Origin: Aliigemmobacter aestuarii | GTDB taxonomy: Bacteria; Pseudomonadota; Alphaproteobacteria; Rhodobacterales; Rhodobacteraceae | DNA: 64,000 nucleotides | Direction of reading: 5' to 3' | Assembly: GCF_004799285.1 (NCBI RefSeq) | Contig: NZ_SSND01000005.1 | Location: 124,001 to 188,000 of the forward strand | Shown here: positions 8,335-16,645 of the stretch, piece after piece | Layout of the letters: every line of letters starts with the position of its first letter | How positions within the stretch are numbered: position 1 is the stretch's first letter | The notes under the pieces: model-generated | Seen by the model: the letters and a program-made list of their open reading frames with translations, nothing else | Databases searched by the model: none | What the model was told of the DNA's origin: nothing | Position numbers and translations under genes: made by a program

Positions 8335-9282
8335 TCAGCCGTTCAGCATCATCTGATAGCTGGAGGGCACATAGTGGAAGCCTTCGCCGCGGGTCTCGAC
8401 AAACCCCATCGCGGGGAAGGGCATGTGATAGCCGATGAAGGGCACGCGGTCGGCGGCCAGCATGCCCAGAAGGCTGCGGCGCGTCGCGGCGGCGGCGGCC
8501 TTGTCCATGTCGAAGCGCACTTCCCAGTCGGGATGGGCCAGCGACCAGACGTAATGGTTCGTCGCGTCCGCGATCAGCGCCAGGCGCTGCCCGTCGCTTT
8601 CCAGCATATAGGTCATGTGCCCCGGCGTATGGCCGAAAGCCGCCATCGCGGTGATCCCGCCGGTAACCGAACCGCCGTCGTCAAGGAAGGTGAAACGGTC
8701 ATTCATCGGGACGACGTTCTTGGCGAATCCCTCGTTGTCGGTACCCGACCAGTGGTTATGTTCGATCGCCCCCGTCACATAGCGTGCATTGGCGAAAGTG
8801 GCGCTGCCATCCTCGCCCACCATGCCGCCGATATGGTCGCCGTGCATATGGGTCAGCACCACGACATCGACCTGGTCGGGCGTGTAGCCCGCCGCGGCCA
8901 GCGCGCCGGTGATACCCGCAGCGGCAAGGCCCGTGTCGAACAGCACAAGTTCGGTTCCCGTGTTGACGACCGTCGGGGTGAAGAAGAACTGCGCCTTGTC
9001 GGTCGGGATGAAGGCCGCGTCGGATGCCGCCTTGAACTCGTCAGCCGAGGCGTTCAGGCCGAAGATCTCGTTCGGGTTGTCGACGGTGCGGGTCCCGGCC
9101 AGCAGCGCCGTCACCTCGAAGCTGCCCAGCTTGAACCGGTTGAACTGCGGCGCGGCGCTGCCCAGCATCCCGGCTGCCGCGCGGGCGGGGGTGGCGGGCA
9201 GGGCGGCAGCAAGCGGAAGCGCTGCACCGGCCAGAAGGGCCGTGCGGCGGCTGATCATCGGGGACGTCATGCGGGGTTTCAT
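8335..9282 (-). CDS. Tat-exported metallo-beta-lactamase-fold hydrolase
   Basis: A 315-residue MBL-fold protein. The N-terminus has the twin-arginine pattern SRRTALLAGAA followed by an Ala-rich stretch ending ARA-A, so it is likely folded with its metals in the cytoplasm and exported by Tat. The zinc-binding signature HMHGDHIGG is intact, with later ligands plausible at GHTPGH and in the IADATNH segment. This arrangement is typical of periplasmic MBL-fold proteins resembling quorum-quenching lactonases, but substrate cannot be inferred. A strong AAAGGAGG ribosome-binding site precedes the start at 9282. The next upstream gene on the same strand begins beyond 9430. Confidence 0.87.
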   Translation of the reverse strand: MKPRMTSPMISRRTALLAGAALPLAAALPATPARAAAGMLGSAAPQFNRFKLGSFEVTALLAGTRTVDNPNEIFGLNASADEFKAASDAAFIPTDKAQFFFTPTVVNTGTELVLFDTGLAAAGITGALAAAGYTPDQVDVVVLTHMHGDHIGGMVGEDGSATFANARYVTGAIEHNHWSGTDNEGFAKNVVPMNDRFTFLDDGGSVTGGITAMAAFGHTPGHMTYMLESDGQRLALIADATNHYVWSLAHPDWEVRFDMDKAAAAATRRSLLGMLAADRVPFIGYHMPFPAMGFVETRGEGFHYVPSSYQMMLNG

Positions 9283-9429
9283 CAGGCAATCCTCCTTTGT
9301 CTGGCTATTACCCGAAATGGTAACTCCGAGACGGGGAAGGGAAAGTCACGCAGGCGTGAACCGGCCCTTTGATCGGTGCGCTGCCGCACCGCGCCTGTGC
9401 ATCAGATCAGAGACCCCGATGCCCCCCCA

Positions 9430-9840
9430 TCATTCCCACCATGGATCGACCACGGCGATATCCTCGTCGGACCAGCCGAAATGATGGGCCAGTTCGTGGA
9501 TCACCACATGGGTCACAAGCTCGGCCAGGCTCACATTCCCGCGGTCGATCCATTCGTCGAGGATCGCGCGGCGAAAGAGCCAGATCACATCGGGGCCCAT
9601 CGGCTGATCGCTGACCGATTTCTCGGTCAGGGGGGTGCCTTCGTAAAGCCCGGTCAGCTCGAACGGGTCGGCGATCTGCATCGCATCGAGGATCTCGTCA
9701 GAGGCGAAATCCTCCACCCGGATCACGACATGGGTGGCCGCGGCGCGCCAGGGTTCGGGCAAGTCGGCCACGGCCCCGTGTGCCAGCCGTTCGATCAGGG
9801 CGGCATCGGGGGCAAGGGCGGTTTCGGGGGTGACTGTCAT
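9430..9840 (-). CDS. Zincin-like metallopeptidase family protein
   Basis: A 136-residue minimal zincin. The C-terminal half holds HELAHHFGWSDEDI, an HExxH zinc motif with a downstream Asp, characteristic of the small 'metallopeptidase family' (Pfam zincin-like group) common in Alphaproteobacteria and Actinobacteria. No signal peptide is present, so it should be cytosolic. The start at 9840 (MTVTPETA) gives the usual family length; the open frame continues upstream to 10158 but that part is non-conserved and overlaps the LysR gene. The biological substrate of this family is not established. Confidence 0.8.
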   Translation of the reverse strand: MTVTPETALAPDAALIERLAHGAVADLPEPWRAAATHVVIRVEDFASDEILDAMQIADPFELTGLYEGTPLTEKSVSDQPMGPDVIWLFRRAILDEWIDRGNVSLAELVTHVVIHELAHHFGWSDEDIAVVDPWWE

Positions 9841-9943
9841 GCGCCAAGTGTAGCGGGGCAGGGCGGGCCGCGCCATAGGGGGCAGGGCCCGTCGTCTGCC
9901 GCTTTCATTCTCGCGTGTGCGTGAAAATGCGGCGCCGATTTCC

Positions 9944-10858
9944 TCAGGCCGCGGGGACCCACCGTTCCAGCTGGTCAAGCTGCCGCGCCAATTCCGCACG
10001 GAACGCCTGGGCCAGCAGGGATTGCGGGCGGTGCGCGGGTTCGAGGATGGCGACCGAGCTTCGGATTGCCGGGTCGAAGGCGCGGAAAACGATCCCGGCC
10101 TTGGGGCAGCTTCGCGCGGTGATCCGGTCAACCAGGCTTGCGCACATGCCATGGGCAACCAGCTGGATCGCCGGCAGGAATGTCCGCAGAACGAACCGCC
10201 GGTTCAGCGTGGCGCCCGCCCGGGCAAAGGCGGCTTCCGTGGCCTGATTGGTGGAATGGTCGTCGAACAGCGTTGCCATGGGATAGTCGTGCAGGTCTTG
10301 CGGCGTCAGCGGACGATCCGCCGGAAACGGGTTCTCGGCAGGCAGGGCCAGGACGCATTCCAGATCCCAGGACTGGCTGAGGATCGATGTGCGCGCAGAC
10401 GGGGTTTCGGCAAGCCCGATGTCGTATTCCTGGCTGGCGACCAGATCGGTCACCACCTGGGATGACCGCATCATCAGGTCGGCCTTTACGTCGGGCCGGT
10501 CGGTCAGGAACCCGGCCAGCAGCGAGGGGACGAAGAACCCCGATGCCGCCGGGTGGCAGGCGATGCGCAGGCTTCCGCGCTGGCGGTTGGCGAATTCCGC
10601 CATGGAGCGCGTGGTGCGGGCCAGCCGTTCAAGGATGTCTTCGGCCTCTTCCAGAAGGTAATGGGCTTCGGGGCAGGGGGTCAGGCGGCCGTGTTCGCGC
10701 AGGAAAAGCGCAAAACCCAGCTGGCCTTCGAGGTTGGCGATCACGGCGCTGACCGCCGGTTGCGTGCGCCCCAGAACGCGGCTTGCCTCGGAAATCGACC
10801 CGGTGCGCATCACTTCGCGGAAGGTCTGCAACTGCTGGATGGTGACGCGGCCAAGCAT
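9944..10858 (-). CDS. LysR-family transcriptional regulator of the TRAP/dehydrogenase operon
   Basis: A 304-residue LysR protein. Residues about 5-64 form the winged helix-turn-helix (QQLQTFREVMRTGSISEASR, then GRTQPAVSAVIANLE). The rest is the periplasmic-binding-protein-like effector domain (SLRIACHPAASGFFVPSLL onward). It is transcribed divergently from the TRAP operon across 94 bases, the classic arrangement for a LysR activator and its target. Its co-inducer is probably the transported substrate, by analogy. A dyad in the shared intergenic region is a good candidate operator. Confidence 0.9.
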   Translation of the reverse strand: MLGRVTIQQLQTFREVMRTGSISEASRVLGRTQPAVSAVIANLEGQLGFALFLREHGRLTPCPEAHYLLEEAEDILERLARTTRSMAEFANRQRGSLRIACHPAASGFFVPSLLAGFLTDRPDVKADLMMRSSQVVTDLVASQEYDIGLAETPSARTSILSQSWDLECVLALPAENPFPADRPLTPQDLHDYPMATLFDDHSTNQATEAAFARAGATLNRRFVLRTFLPAIQLVAHGMCASLVDRITARSCPKAGIVFRAFDPAIRSSVAILEPAHRPQSLLAQAFRAELARQLDQLERWVPAA

Positions 10859-10860
10859 GC

Positions 10861-10908
10861 CATAAATCCGATCTATGCCCTAAACTGAATTTCCAATTTG
10901 AGTTTATG
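10861..10908. promoter_or_regulatory. Candidate LysR operator between regulator and TRAP operon
   Basis: The 94-base divergent intergenic region contains a dyad TAAACT-N14-AGTTTA (10881-10906). A wider pair, CATAAA (10861-10866) and TTTATG (10903-10908), is also inverted. The stretch is AT-rich in a GC-rich setting. LysR proteins usually bind T-N11-A dyads near the target promoter; the match to this regulator is inferred from position only. Confidence 0.5.
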
Positions 10909-10952
10909 GGGGCGCTGCGTCAACCATGCTATCAGCCAAAAGGGGGAGGGCG

Positions 10953-11426
10953 ATGGACAGATTTTCGGCGATCCTGCTGACCAGCCTGATCTGCATCGTG
11001 GCCCTGGGCCAGTTCGTGCAGGTGGTGACCCGGTATGTCCTTCAGGTGCCGGTCATGGGGTTGGAGGAAGCCATGATGTTTCCGACCCTGTGGCTTTACA
11101 TCCTGGGCGCGGTCAACGCCTCGCGCGAGAACACGCACATCCGCGCGAATGTGCTTGAGATCTTCCTGACCACCGCCACCGCGCACCGCGTGCTGGCGAT
11201 CGTGGGCGAGGTGATCAGCCTGATCATCGGTTTCTGGCTGACGACCTGGGTCTGGGATTTCACCCGCTATTCCTGGCGCGTGTGGAAGGAAAGCCCGACC
11301 CTCTACATCCCCACCTTCTATGGCGACGTCGCGCTGATGGTGGGGATGGTGCTGATGCTGATCTGGTCGGCGCTGCACCTTCTGCGCGACCTGCGCCATC
11401 TCGTGAAAGGCCCCAACCATGGTTGA
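10953..11426 (+). CDS. TRAP transporter small permease (DctQ type)
   Basis: A 157-residue membrane protein with four predicted transmembrane segments, the usual topology of the DctQ subunit of a tripartite ATP-independent periplasmic transporter. The N-terminal segment and the VTRYVLQVPVMGLEE motif are typical. The start at 10953 has GGGAGG 4 bases upstream; the in-frame ATG at 10926 adds nine residues and lacks a good site. It overlaps the large permease gene by 8 bases and is the first gene of the operon running to 16520. Confidence 0.92.
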   Translation: MDRFSAILLTSLICIVALGQFVQVVTRYVLQVPVMGLEEAMMFPTLWLYILGAVNASRENTHIRANVLEIFLTTATAHRVLAIVGEVISLIIGFWLTTWVWDFTRYSWRVWKESPTLYIPTFYGDVALMVGMVLMLIWSALHLLRDLRHLVKGPNHG

Positions 11427-12720
11427 AGTCGCGCTGCTTTCGGTTGGTGTCCTTGTCATCCTGCTGACGCTGGGCGTGCCCTTGCCCTGGTGCTTCGGCG
11501 GGGCGCTGATGGCGATGTATTTCATCGGCGACACGATCATGAAGGGCAATATCCTTTGGGGGATGCAGCAACTGGGCAATCCGGTGCTCCTGGCCATTCC
11601 GCTGTTCGTGCTGGCCGGCACGATCATGTCGGAAAGCGGCATCGCGGCCAGCCTTTTGCGGTTCGTCAGCGCCTTCATCGGCCATATCCGGGGCGGTCTG
11701 GGCGTGGTTGCCGCCGTATCCTGCGCGGTGATCGGGGCGATTTCCGGGTCCGGCCTGACCGGGATTGCCGCCATCGGGCCGCTATTGATCCCCGAGATGG
11801 AAAAGCGCGGCTATCCGCGGGCCTATGCGACCGCGCTGATCGCCAATTCGTCGATCCTTGGCCTGCTGATCCCGCCCTCGGTCACGATGATCGTTTATGG
11901 CTGGGTCACCGACACCTCGATCCTTGCCTGTTTCTTGGCAACGCTCGGGCCGGGGCTGCTGATCATGCTGAACTTTTCCATCGTCAACCTGGTCATGGCA
12001 CGCAAGTTTCCGCTGGTGCTGGATGACAAGCCCTCGTTTTCGGAACTGACCTCCGAAGTCACCCGGCGTGGCATCCATGCCTTTCCGGCGCTGCTGATGC
12101 CGATCATCATCCTGGGCGGCATCTATGGCGGGGTGATGACCCCGACCGAAGCCGCGGCTGTCGCGGTGATCTATTCGGTGCCGGTGGGGTTCCTGATCTA
12201 CAAGGGCCTGCGGCTGTCGAACTTCCTCGCCGCCGGGAAAGAGGCCGCCACCGCCGTCGGCGCGATCATGGTGATGATCCTGTTTTCCATGATCCTCAGC
12301 CAGATGTTCGTGCTGGAGGGCATCCCGCAGAAACTGGTCGGCGCAATCTTCGGGATTACCGAGGACCCCTCGATCCTGCTGGTCATGATCATCGTGCTGC
12401 TGATCCTGGTGGGCATGGTGGTGAATGACGTGACCGCCATCATCCTGATCGCGCCGCTTCTGTTGCCGCTGATGGGGGCGATCGGGGTCAACCCGGTGCA
12501 TTTCGCGGCCATCATGGGCGTGACCACGGCGATGGGAGGCGTGACCCCGCCCTATGCCTCGATCCTCTACCTCGGTGCGCGGATCGGCAACGTGAAGGTC
12601 ACCGCCGTCATCCCGCCCGCCATGCTGCTGATCGCGGTCGGATACATGCCGGTCGTGATCCTGACCGCCTTCTGGCCGGACCTGTCGCTCTGGCTGCCCC
12701 GGCTCTTCGGATACCAGTGA
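11419..12720 (+). CDS. TRAP transporter large permease (DctM type)
   Basis: A 433-residue polytopic membrane protein of the DctM family, which carries the sodium-coupled translocation pathway. Family hallmarks include the glycine-rich GAISGSGLTGIAAIGPLLIPEM region and the later NDVTAIILIAPLL and MGGVTPPYA motifs. Around twelve hydrophobic segments can be seen. It begins within the small permease gene (8-base overlap) and ends 20 bases before the binding-protein gene. Confidence 0.95.
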   Translation: MVEVALLSVGVLVILLTLGVPLPWCFGGALMAMYFIGDTIMKGNILWGMQQLGNPVLLAIPLFVLAGTIMSESGIAASLLRFVSAFIGHIRGGLGVVAAVSCAVIGAISGSGLTGIAAIGPLLIPEMEKRGYPRAYATALIANSSILGLLIPPSVTMIVYGWVTDTSILACFLATLGPGLLIMLNFSIVNLVMARKFPLVLDDKPSFSELTSEVTRRGIHAFPALLMPIIILGGIYGGVMTPTEAAAVAVIYSVPVGFLIYKGLRLSNFLAAGKEAATAVGAIMVMILFSMILSQMFVLEGIPQKLVGAIFGITEDPSILLVMIIVLLILVGMVVNDVTAIILIAPLLLPLMGAIGVNPVHFAAIMGVTTAMGGVTPPYASILYLGARIGNVKVTAVIPPAMLLIAVGYMPVVILTAFWPDLSLWLPRLFGYQ

Positions 12721-12740
12721 CCCCAACAACGGAGGACAAG

Positions 12741-13733
12741 ATGAAACACTACCTTTTCACGGCGGCAACCGCTGCGCTTCTGGCCCTGGGCCCGATGGCG
12801 CAGGCACAGGACCTGAAGCTGTCGCATGTGCGCCCGCAGGATGCGACGATCGACGTCGAGGTGCGCGCCTTCGCCGCCGCTGTTGCCGCCGCGACCGCTG
12901 ACAAGGTCAAGATCGAGATTTTCCCGGCGTCGGCCCTGGGGGACTATACCACGGTGCAGGAACGCATTTCCGTGGGTGCCATCGACATGGCGGTGCAGCC
13001 CGCGGGCACCGCGGCCGACCGGCGGATGCAGATCGCATCCTTCCCCTATCTGGCGGAAAACTGGGCGCAGGCGCGCGCGGTCTATGGTCCGGGTGGCGCG
13101 GTGCGCGAGGCGATGGCCGAACTTTACGCCGCGCAGGACATCACGATGCTTGCGGCCTATCCGGTCTATTTCGGCGGCATCGCATTGAACCGCGACGCGG
13201 TCACCCCCGGATCGACGGAACCGAACGGCATCAAGGTGCGCGTGCCGGGCATCAAGTCGTTCCAGCTGACCGGCGAGGCCCTGGGGTACATCCCCGCCCC
13301 CATCCCCTTCTCCGAAGCCTTCACCGCCGTGCAGACCGGCGTGGTCGAAGGGGTGATCGGGTCGGGCGCCGAAGGCTACTATGCCAGCTTCCGCGACGTG
13401 ACCAAGACCTACATCCCGGCCAATACCCATTTCGAGGTGTGGTTCATGATCATCTCGAACGAAAGCCTGTCCAATCTGGCCGAGGCCGATCAGGCAGCGC
13501 TGCGGGCCGAGGCCGAGGCCTTCGAGGCCAAACGCTGGGACGTGGCCGAGGCCGATCAGGCCGCGAACGAACAGAAGCTGGTCGATCTGGGCGCGACCCG
13601 CGTGGCGCTGAGCGATGAGGAACTTGCCGCCATGTCGGCCAAGGTCCGCGAAACCGTCTGGCCGCAGATCCTGGAAGACATCGGCGCGGACTGGGGGCAG
13701 GCGATCCTCGACAAGGTCGCCGCCGCGAACTGA
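12741..13733 (+). CDS. TRAP transporter substrate-binding protein (DctP type)
   Basis: A 330-residue periplasmic solute receptor. Residues 1-22 are a Sec signal peptide ending AQA. The mature protein begins DLKLSHV and follows the DctP fold. Arg168 in KVRVPG corresponds to the conserved arginine that binds the carboxylate of the ligand in this family, so the substrate is probably an organic acid or amino-acid-like compound. The start at 12741 follows GGAGG; an upstream in-frame GTG at 12717 is rejected. Placed third in the operon, before the dehydrogenase genes. Confidence 0.94.
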   Translation: MKHYLFTAATAALLALGPMAQAQDLKLSHVRPQDATIDVEVRAFAAAVAAATADKVKIEIFPASALGDYTTVQERISVGAIDMAVQPAGTAADRRMQIASFPYLAENWAQARAVYGPGGAVREAMAELYAAQDITMLAAYPVYFGGIALNRDAVTPGSTEPNGIKVRVPGIKSFQLTGEALGYIPAPIPFSEAFTAVQTGVVEGVIGSGAEGYYASFRDVTKTYIPANTHFEVWFMIISNESLSNLAEADQAALRAEAEAFEAKRWDVAEADQAANEQKLVDLGATRVALSDEELAAMSAKVRETVWPQILEDIGADWGQAILDKVAAAN

Positions 13734-13782
13734 GGCAGAACCGGGCGGGCCGGCGACGGCCCGCCACAGCCGGGGATTCTGG

Positions 13783-14877
13783 ATGGAAAGCGATTATGCC
13801 ATCATCGGCGGGGGCGTCGTGGGCCTGTCCGTCGCCTGGGGCCTGTTGCGCCGGGGCCGCAGCGTCACCGTGATCGACGGCGACGATGCCGGGCCGCGCG
13901 CCAGCCGGGGCAACTTCGGGCTGGTCTGGGTTCAGTCAAAAGGCATGAAGCAGCCGCGCTATGCGCAATGGTCGCAAACCTCGGCTGCCCTGTGGCGCGG
14001 CTTTGCCGGTGAACTGGGCGACCAGACCGGCATCGACCTCGGGCTGCGGCAGGACGGTGGCTACGACCTGCATTTTTCGGAAGAGACGCTGGCCGAAACG
14101 GTCGCGAAATACGACGTGCTGAAGCGCGAACTGGGGGGCGATTATCCCTTCGAAGTGCTCGGCCACAACGCGCTGCGCAAGGAAGAGCCGCACATCGGCC
14201 CCAAGGTCGTCGGGGCCATCCTGCACCGGCAGGACGGCCACGCGAACCCCTTGCGGCTGTTGCAGGCGCTGGCCGATGGCGTCCGGCGCGCGGGCGGGCG
14301 CGTGCTGACCGGGCGCAAGGTCGTCGCGGTGGATCGCGGCGATGGCTTTGCCGTGGCATGCGCCGATGGCACGCGCATCCGTGCGGACAGGGTGGTGCTT
14401 TCCGCCGGGCTTGGCGCGGCGCAGCTTGGGCCGTTGCTGGGGTTCCGGGCGCCGGTCCGCCCGCAACGGGGGCAGGTGCTGATCACCGAAAAACTGCCCC
14501 CCCTGATCAACCGCCCCTCGCTGATCGCCCGGCAGGTGAACGAAGGCGGCATCCAGATCGGGGCCACGAACGAAGAGGTGGGGCTTGACGATGGCGTGAC
14601 GCGCAAGGGCCTTGCGCAGCTGGCGCAAGAGGCAGTGATGGCCTACCCGGCGCTGGCGCGCGCGCAGATGGTGCGCAGCTGGGGTGCGCTGCGGGTGCTG
14701 TCGCCCGACGGGCTGCCGATCTATCAGGAAAGCCCGACCCATCCCGGCGCCTATCTGGTCACTTGCCACAGCGGCATCACGCTGGCCGCGGTGCATGCGC
14801 TGCGCCTGCCCGACTGGCTGGAACGCACGCCGGAGGCGCCCGATCTGGAGGTTTTCAATGAAACCCGCTTTTCGTGA
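13783..14877 (+). CDS. FAD-dependent amine oxidoreductase, D-amino-acid-oxidase-like subunit
   Basis: A 364-residue DAO-family flavoprotein. The FAD-binding motif GGGVVG lies at residues 9-14, with the second segment ASRGNFGLVWVQSKG and a C-terminal SWGALRVLSPDGLP region. It corresponds to the catalytic (beta) subunit in heteromeric dehydrogenases such as opine oxidase (OoxB/NoxB), hydrogen cyanide synthase HcnC and D-hydroxyproline dehydrogenase, which oxidise secondary or primary amines. The start at 13783 gives the normal DAO N-terminus; longer readings run back into the binding-protein gene. It overlaps the next gene by 20 bases. Confidence 0.88.
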   Translation: MESDYAIIGGGVVGLSVAWGLLRRGRSVTVIDGDDAGPRASRGNFGLVWVQSKGMKQPRYAQWSQTSAALWRGFAGELGDQTGIDLGLRQDGGYDLHFSEETLAETVAKYDVLKRELGGDYPFEVLGHNALRKEEPHIGPKVVGAILHRQDGHANPLRLLQALADGVRRAGGRVLTGRKVVAVDRGDGFAVACADGTRIRADRVVLSAGLGAAQLGPLLGFRAPVRPQRGQVLITEKLPPLINRPSLIARQVNEGGIQIGATNEEVGLDDGVTRKGLAQLAQEAVMAYPALARAQMVRSWGALRVLSPDGLPIYQESPTHPGAYLVTCHSGITLAAVHALRLPDWLERTPEAPDLEVFNETRFS

Positions 14878-15151
14878 TCTCGCGCCGGATGGCCCGAGGG
14901 TCATCCTGCGCATCGACGGGCACGACATGGCGATGCGCGACGGCGCGAACCTTGCCGCCGAGATGCTGGCCGCAGGGATCATGCCCTTTCGGCAGACGCC
15001 CGTCTCGGGCGCGCCGCGCGGGCCGTTCTGCATGATGGGGGCCTGCTTCGACTGTCTGGTCGAGATCGAGGGCACCACCCGGCAGGCCTGCCTGATGGAG
15101 GTCACGGCCGGGCTGGACATCACCTTGCCGAAAGGGCGGCGCGATGCATGA
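14858..15151 (+). CDS. Small [2Fe-2S] ferredoxin-like subunit of the amine dehydrogenase
   Basis: A 97-residue protein with a plant-type ferredoxin cysteine pattern: Cys58, Cys63, Cys66 and Cys78 (FCMMGACFDC, then QAC). It matches the gamma subunit (HcnA/OoxC/LhpF-like) that passes electrons between flavin centres in heteromeric amine dehydrogenases. It starts inside the upstream flavoprotein gene (20-base overlap) and its own end overlaps the next gene by 8 bases, so the three subunits are almost certainly made together. Confidence 0.9.
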   Translation: MKPAFRDLAPDGPRVILRIDGHDMAMRDGANLAAEMLAAGIMPFRQTPVSGAPRGPFCMMGACFDCLVEIEGTTRQACLMEVTAGLDITLPKGRRDA

Positions 15152-16520
15152 GGCCGAGCTGATCATTCTTGGCGCAGGTCCCGCGGGAATGGCGGCCGCG
15201 GCACGGGCGGCGGGGTTCGGGCTGTCGGTCCTGCTGCTGGACGAACAACCCCGCCCCGGCGGGCAGATCTGGCGCGAGGTCGGGCGCGCGGGGCCATTGC
15301 GCGGGGATCTGCTGGGCAGGGATTATACCGATGGCGCGCGCCATGTGGACCGTCTGGATCATCCGGGCATTTCCCATCTGGGGGGCGCCTCGGTCTGGCA
15401 GGTCGATCCTGCCGGCGAGGTCGCGTTCACGCGCAACGGCGCGGCGCAAGTGGCGCGCGGGCGGCGTATCCTTCTGGCGAATGGCGCGCTGGAACGCCCG
15501 ATGCCACTGCCCGGCTGGACGCTGCCGGGGGTGATGACGGCGGGGGCGGCGCAGATCCTGCTGAAGGCGTCCGGGATCGTGGCCGAACGTGCGGTTCTGG
15601 TCGGGGCGGGGCCGCTGATCTATCTGGTGGCGGCGCAGATGGTGCGGGCGGGGACGCCCCCGCTTGCCCTTGTCGAAACGCAGACGCTGGGGGATGTCCT
15701 GCGCGCGGCACGGCATCTGCCCCGCGCCCTGGCCGGCATGGGCTATCTTCTGAAGGGGCTTGGGCTGTTGCGCGAACTGCGACGGGCGGGCGTCGCCCGG
15801 TTCACGGGGGCCACCTCCATCGCGATCGAGGGCACCGGGCGCGCCGAGGCCGTGACCTTCACCACCGGGAACGGCCCGCAGCGGATCGCCTGCGATACGG
15901 TGCTGCTGCATCATGGCGTGGTCCCGAACACGCAGGCCAGCCGGTCGATGGACCTGCCGCATGAATGGGACGATGCGCAGCGCAGCTTTCGCCCGGTGGT
16001 GGATGCCTGGGGGCGCAGCGCAGAGCCTTGCGTCTTCATCGCGGGGGACGGGGCCGGGATCGCCGGGGCGAAGGCCGCCACCCTGACCGGCCAGCTTTCA
16101 GCCCTTGCCATTGCCCATGACCTTGGCGCCCTGCCCGAGGCGGACCGCGACCTGGCCGCCCGCCCGCTGCGTGCGAAACTGGCGCTGGAAACCGCCGCGC
16201 GGCCGTTCCTCGACCGGGCCTATCCGCCCTGCGCGCAGGCCCTTGCGCCGGCCGATGAGACGATCATCTGCCGCTGCGAAGAAGTCACCGCCGGAACCAT
16301 TCGCCATCAGGCCGCACTGGGCTGCCTCGGGCCCAATCAGACCAAATCCTTCTGCCGGGCGGGGATGGGGCCATGCCAGGGGCGCTATTGCGGGCTGACG
16401 GTGACCGAACTGCTGTCTGCCTGTCACGGCAGGCCGCAGCAGGCGACCGGCGCCTATCGCATCCGTGCGCCGCTGAAACCCGTAACCCTGGGCGAACTGG
16501 CAAATCTGGCCGAGTCCTGA
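15144..16520 (+). CDS. NAD(P)/FAD-dependent oxidoreductase with BFD-like [2Fe-2S] domain, amine dehydrogenase large subunit
   Basis: A 458-residue flavoprotein. The N-terminal GAGPAGMAAAARAAG loop binds FAD, a second Rossmann motif (VLVGAGPLIYLVA) lies near residue 150, and GDGAGIAGAKAA closes the FAD site. The C-terminal part (about 370-425) is a BFD-like iron-sulfur domain with CRCEEVT and CRAGMGPCQGRYC. This layout is that of HcnB/OoxA/NoxA/LhpE-type alpha subunits. It ends the operon begun by the TRAP genes. The substrate of the complex is unknown; no racemase, dehydratase or other telltale catabolic gene is present nearby. Confidence 0.9.
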   Translation: MHEAELIILGAGPAGMAAAARAAGFGLSVLLLDEQPRPGGQIWREVGRAGPLRGDLLGRDYTDGARHVDRLDHPGISHLGGASVWQVDPAGEVAFTRNGAAQVARGRRILLANGALERPMPLPGWTLPGVMTAGAAQILLKASGIVAERAVLVGAGPLIYLVAAQMVRAGTPPLALVETQTLGDVLRAARHLPRALAGMGYLLKGLGLLRELRRAGVARFTGATSIAIEGTGRAEAVTFTTGNGPQRIACDTVLLHHGVVPNTQASRSMDLPHEWDDAQRSFRPVVDAWGRSAEPCVFIAGDGAGIAGAKAATLTGQLSALAIAHDLGALPEADRDLAARPLRAKLALETAARPFLDRAYPPCAQALAPADETIICRCEEVTAGTIRHQAALGCLGPNQTKSFCRAGMGPCQGRYCGLTVTELLSACHGRPQQATGAYRIRAPLKPVTLGELANLAES

Positions 16521-16645
16521 CGGGCCGGCCCGCATCGCCCCCCGTCCGGTCGCGTCGGATCGGGGCCGGATGCCGCCGCACCCTGCCCGATATGGACAAA
16601 TCGCGGGACCTGTGAAAAGGGATGCGGGTTCAGGAGATCGCCCCG

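Noticed and set aside
9841-10158. N-terminal extension of the zincin-like metallopeptidase
   Set aside because: The extension runs antisense through the LysR gene and is not needed for the fold.
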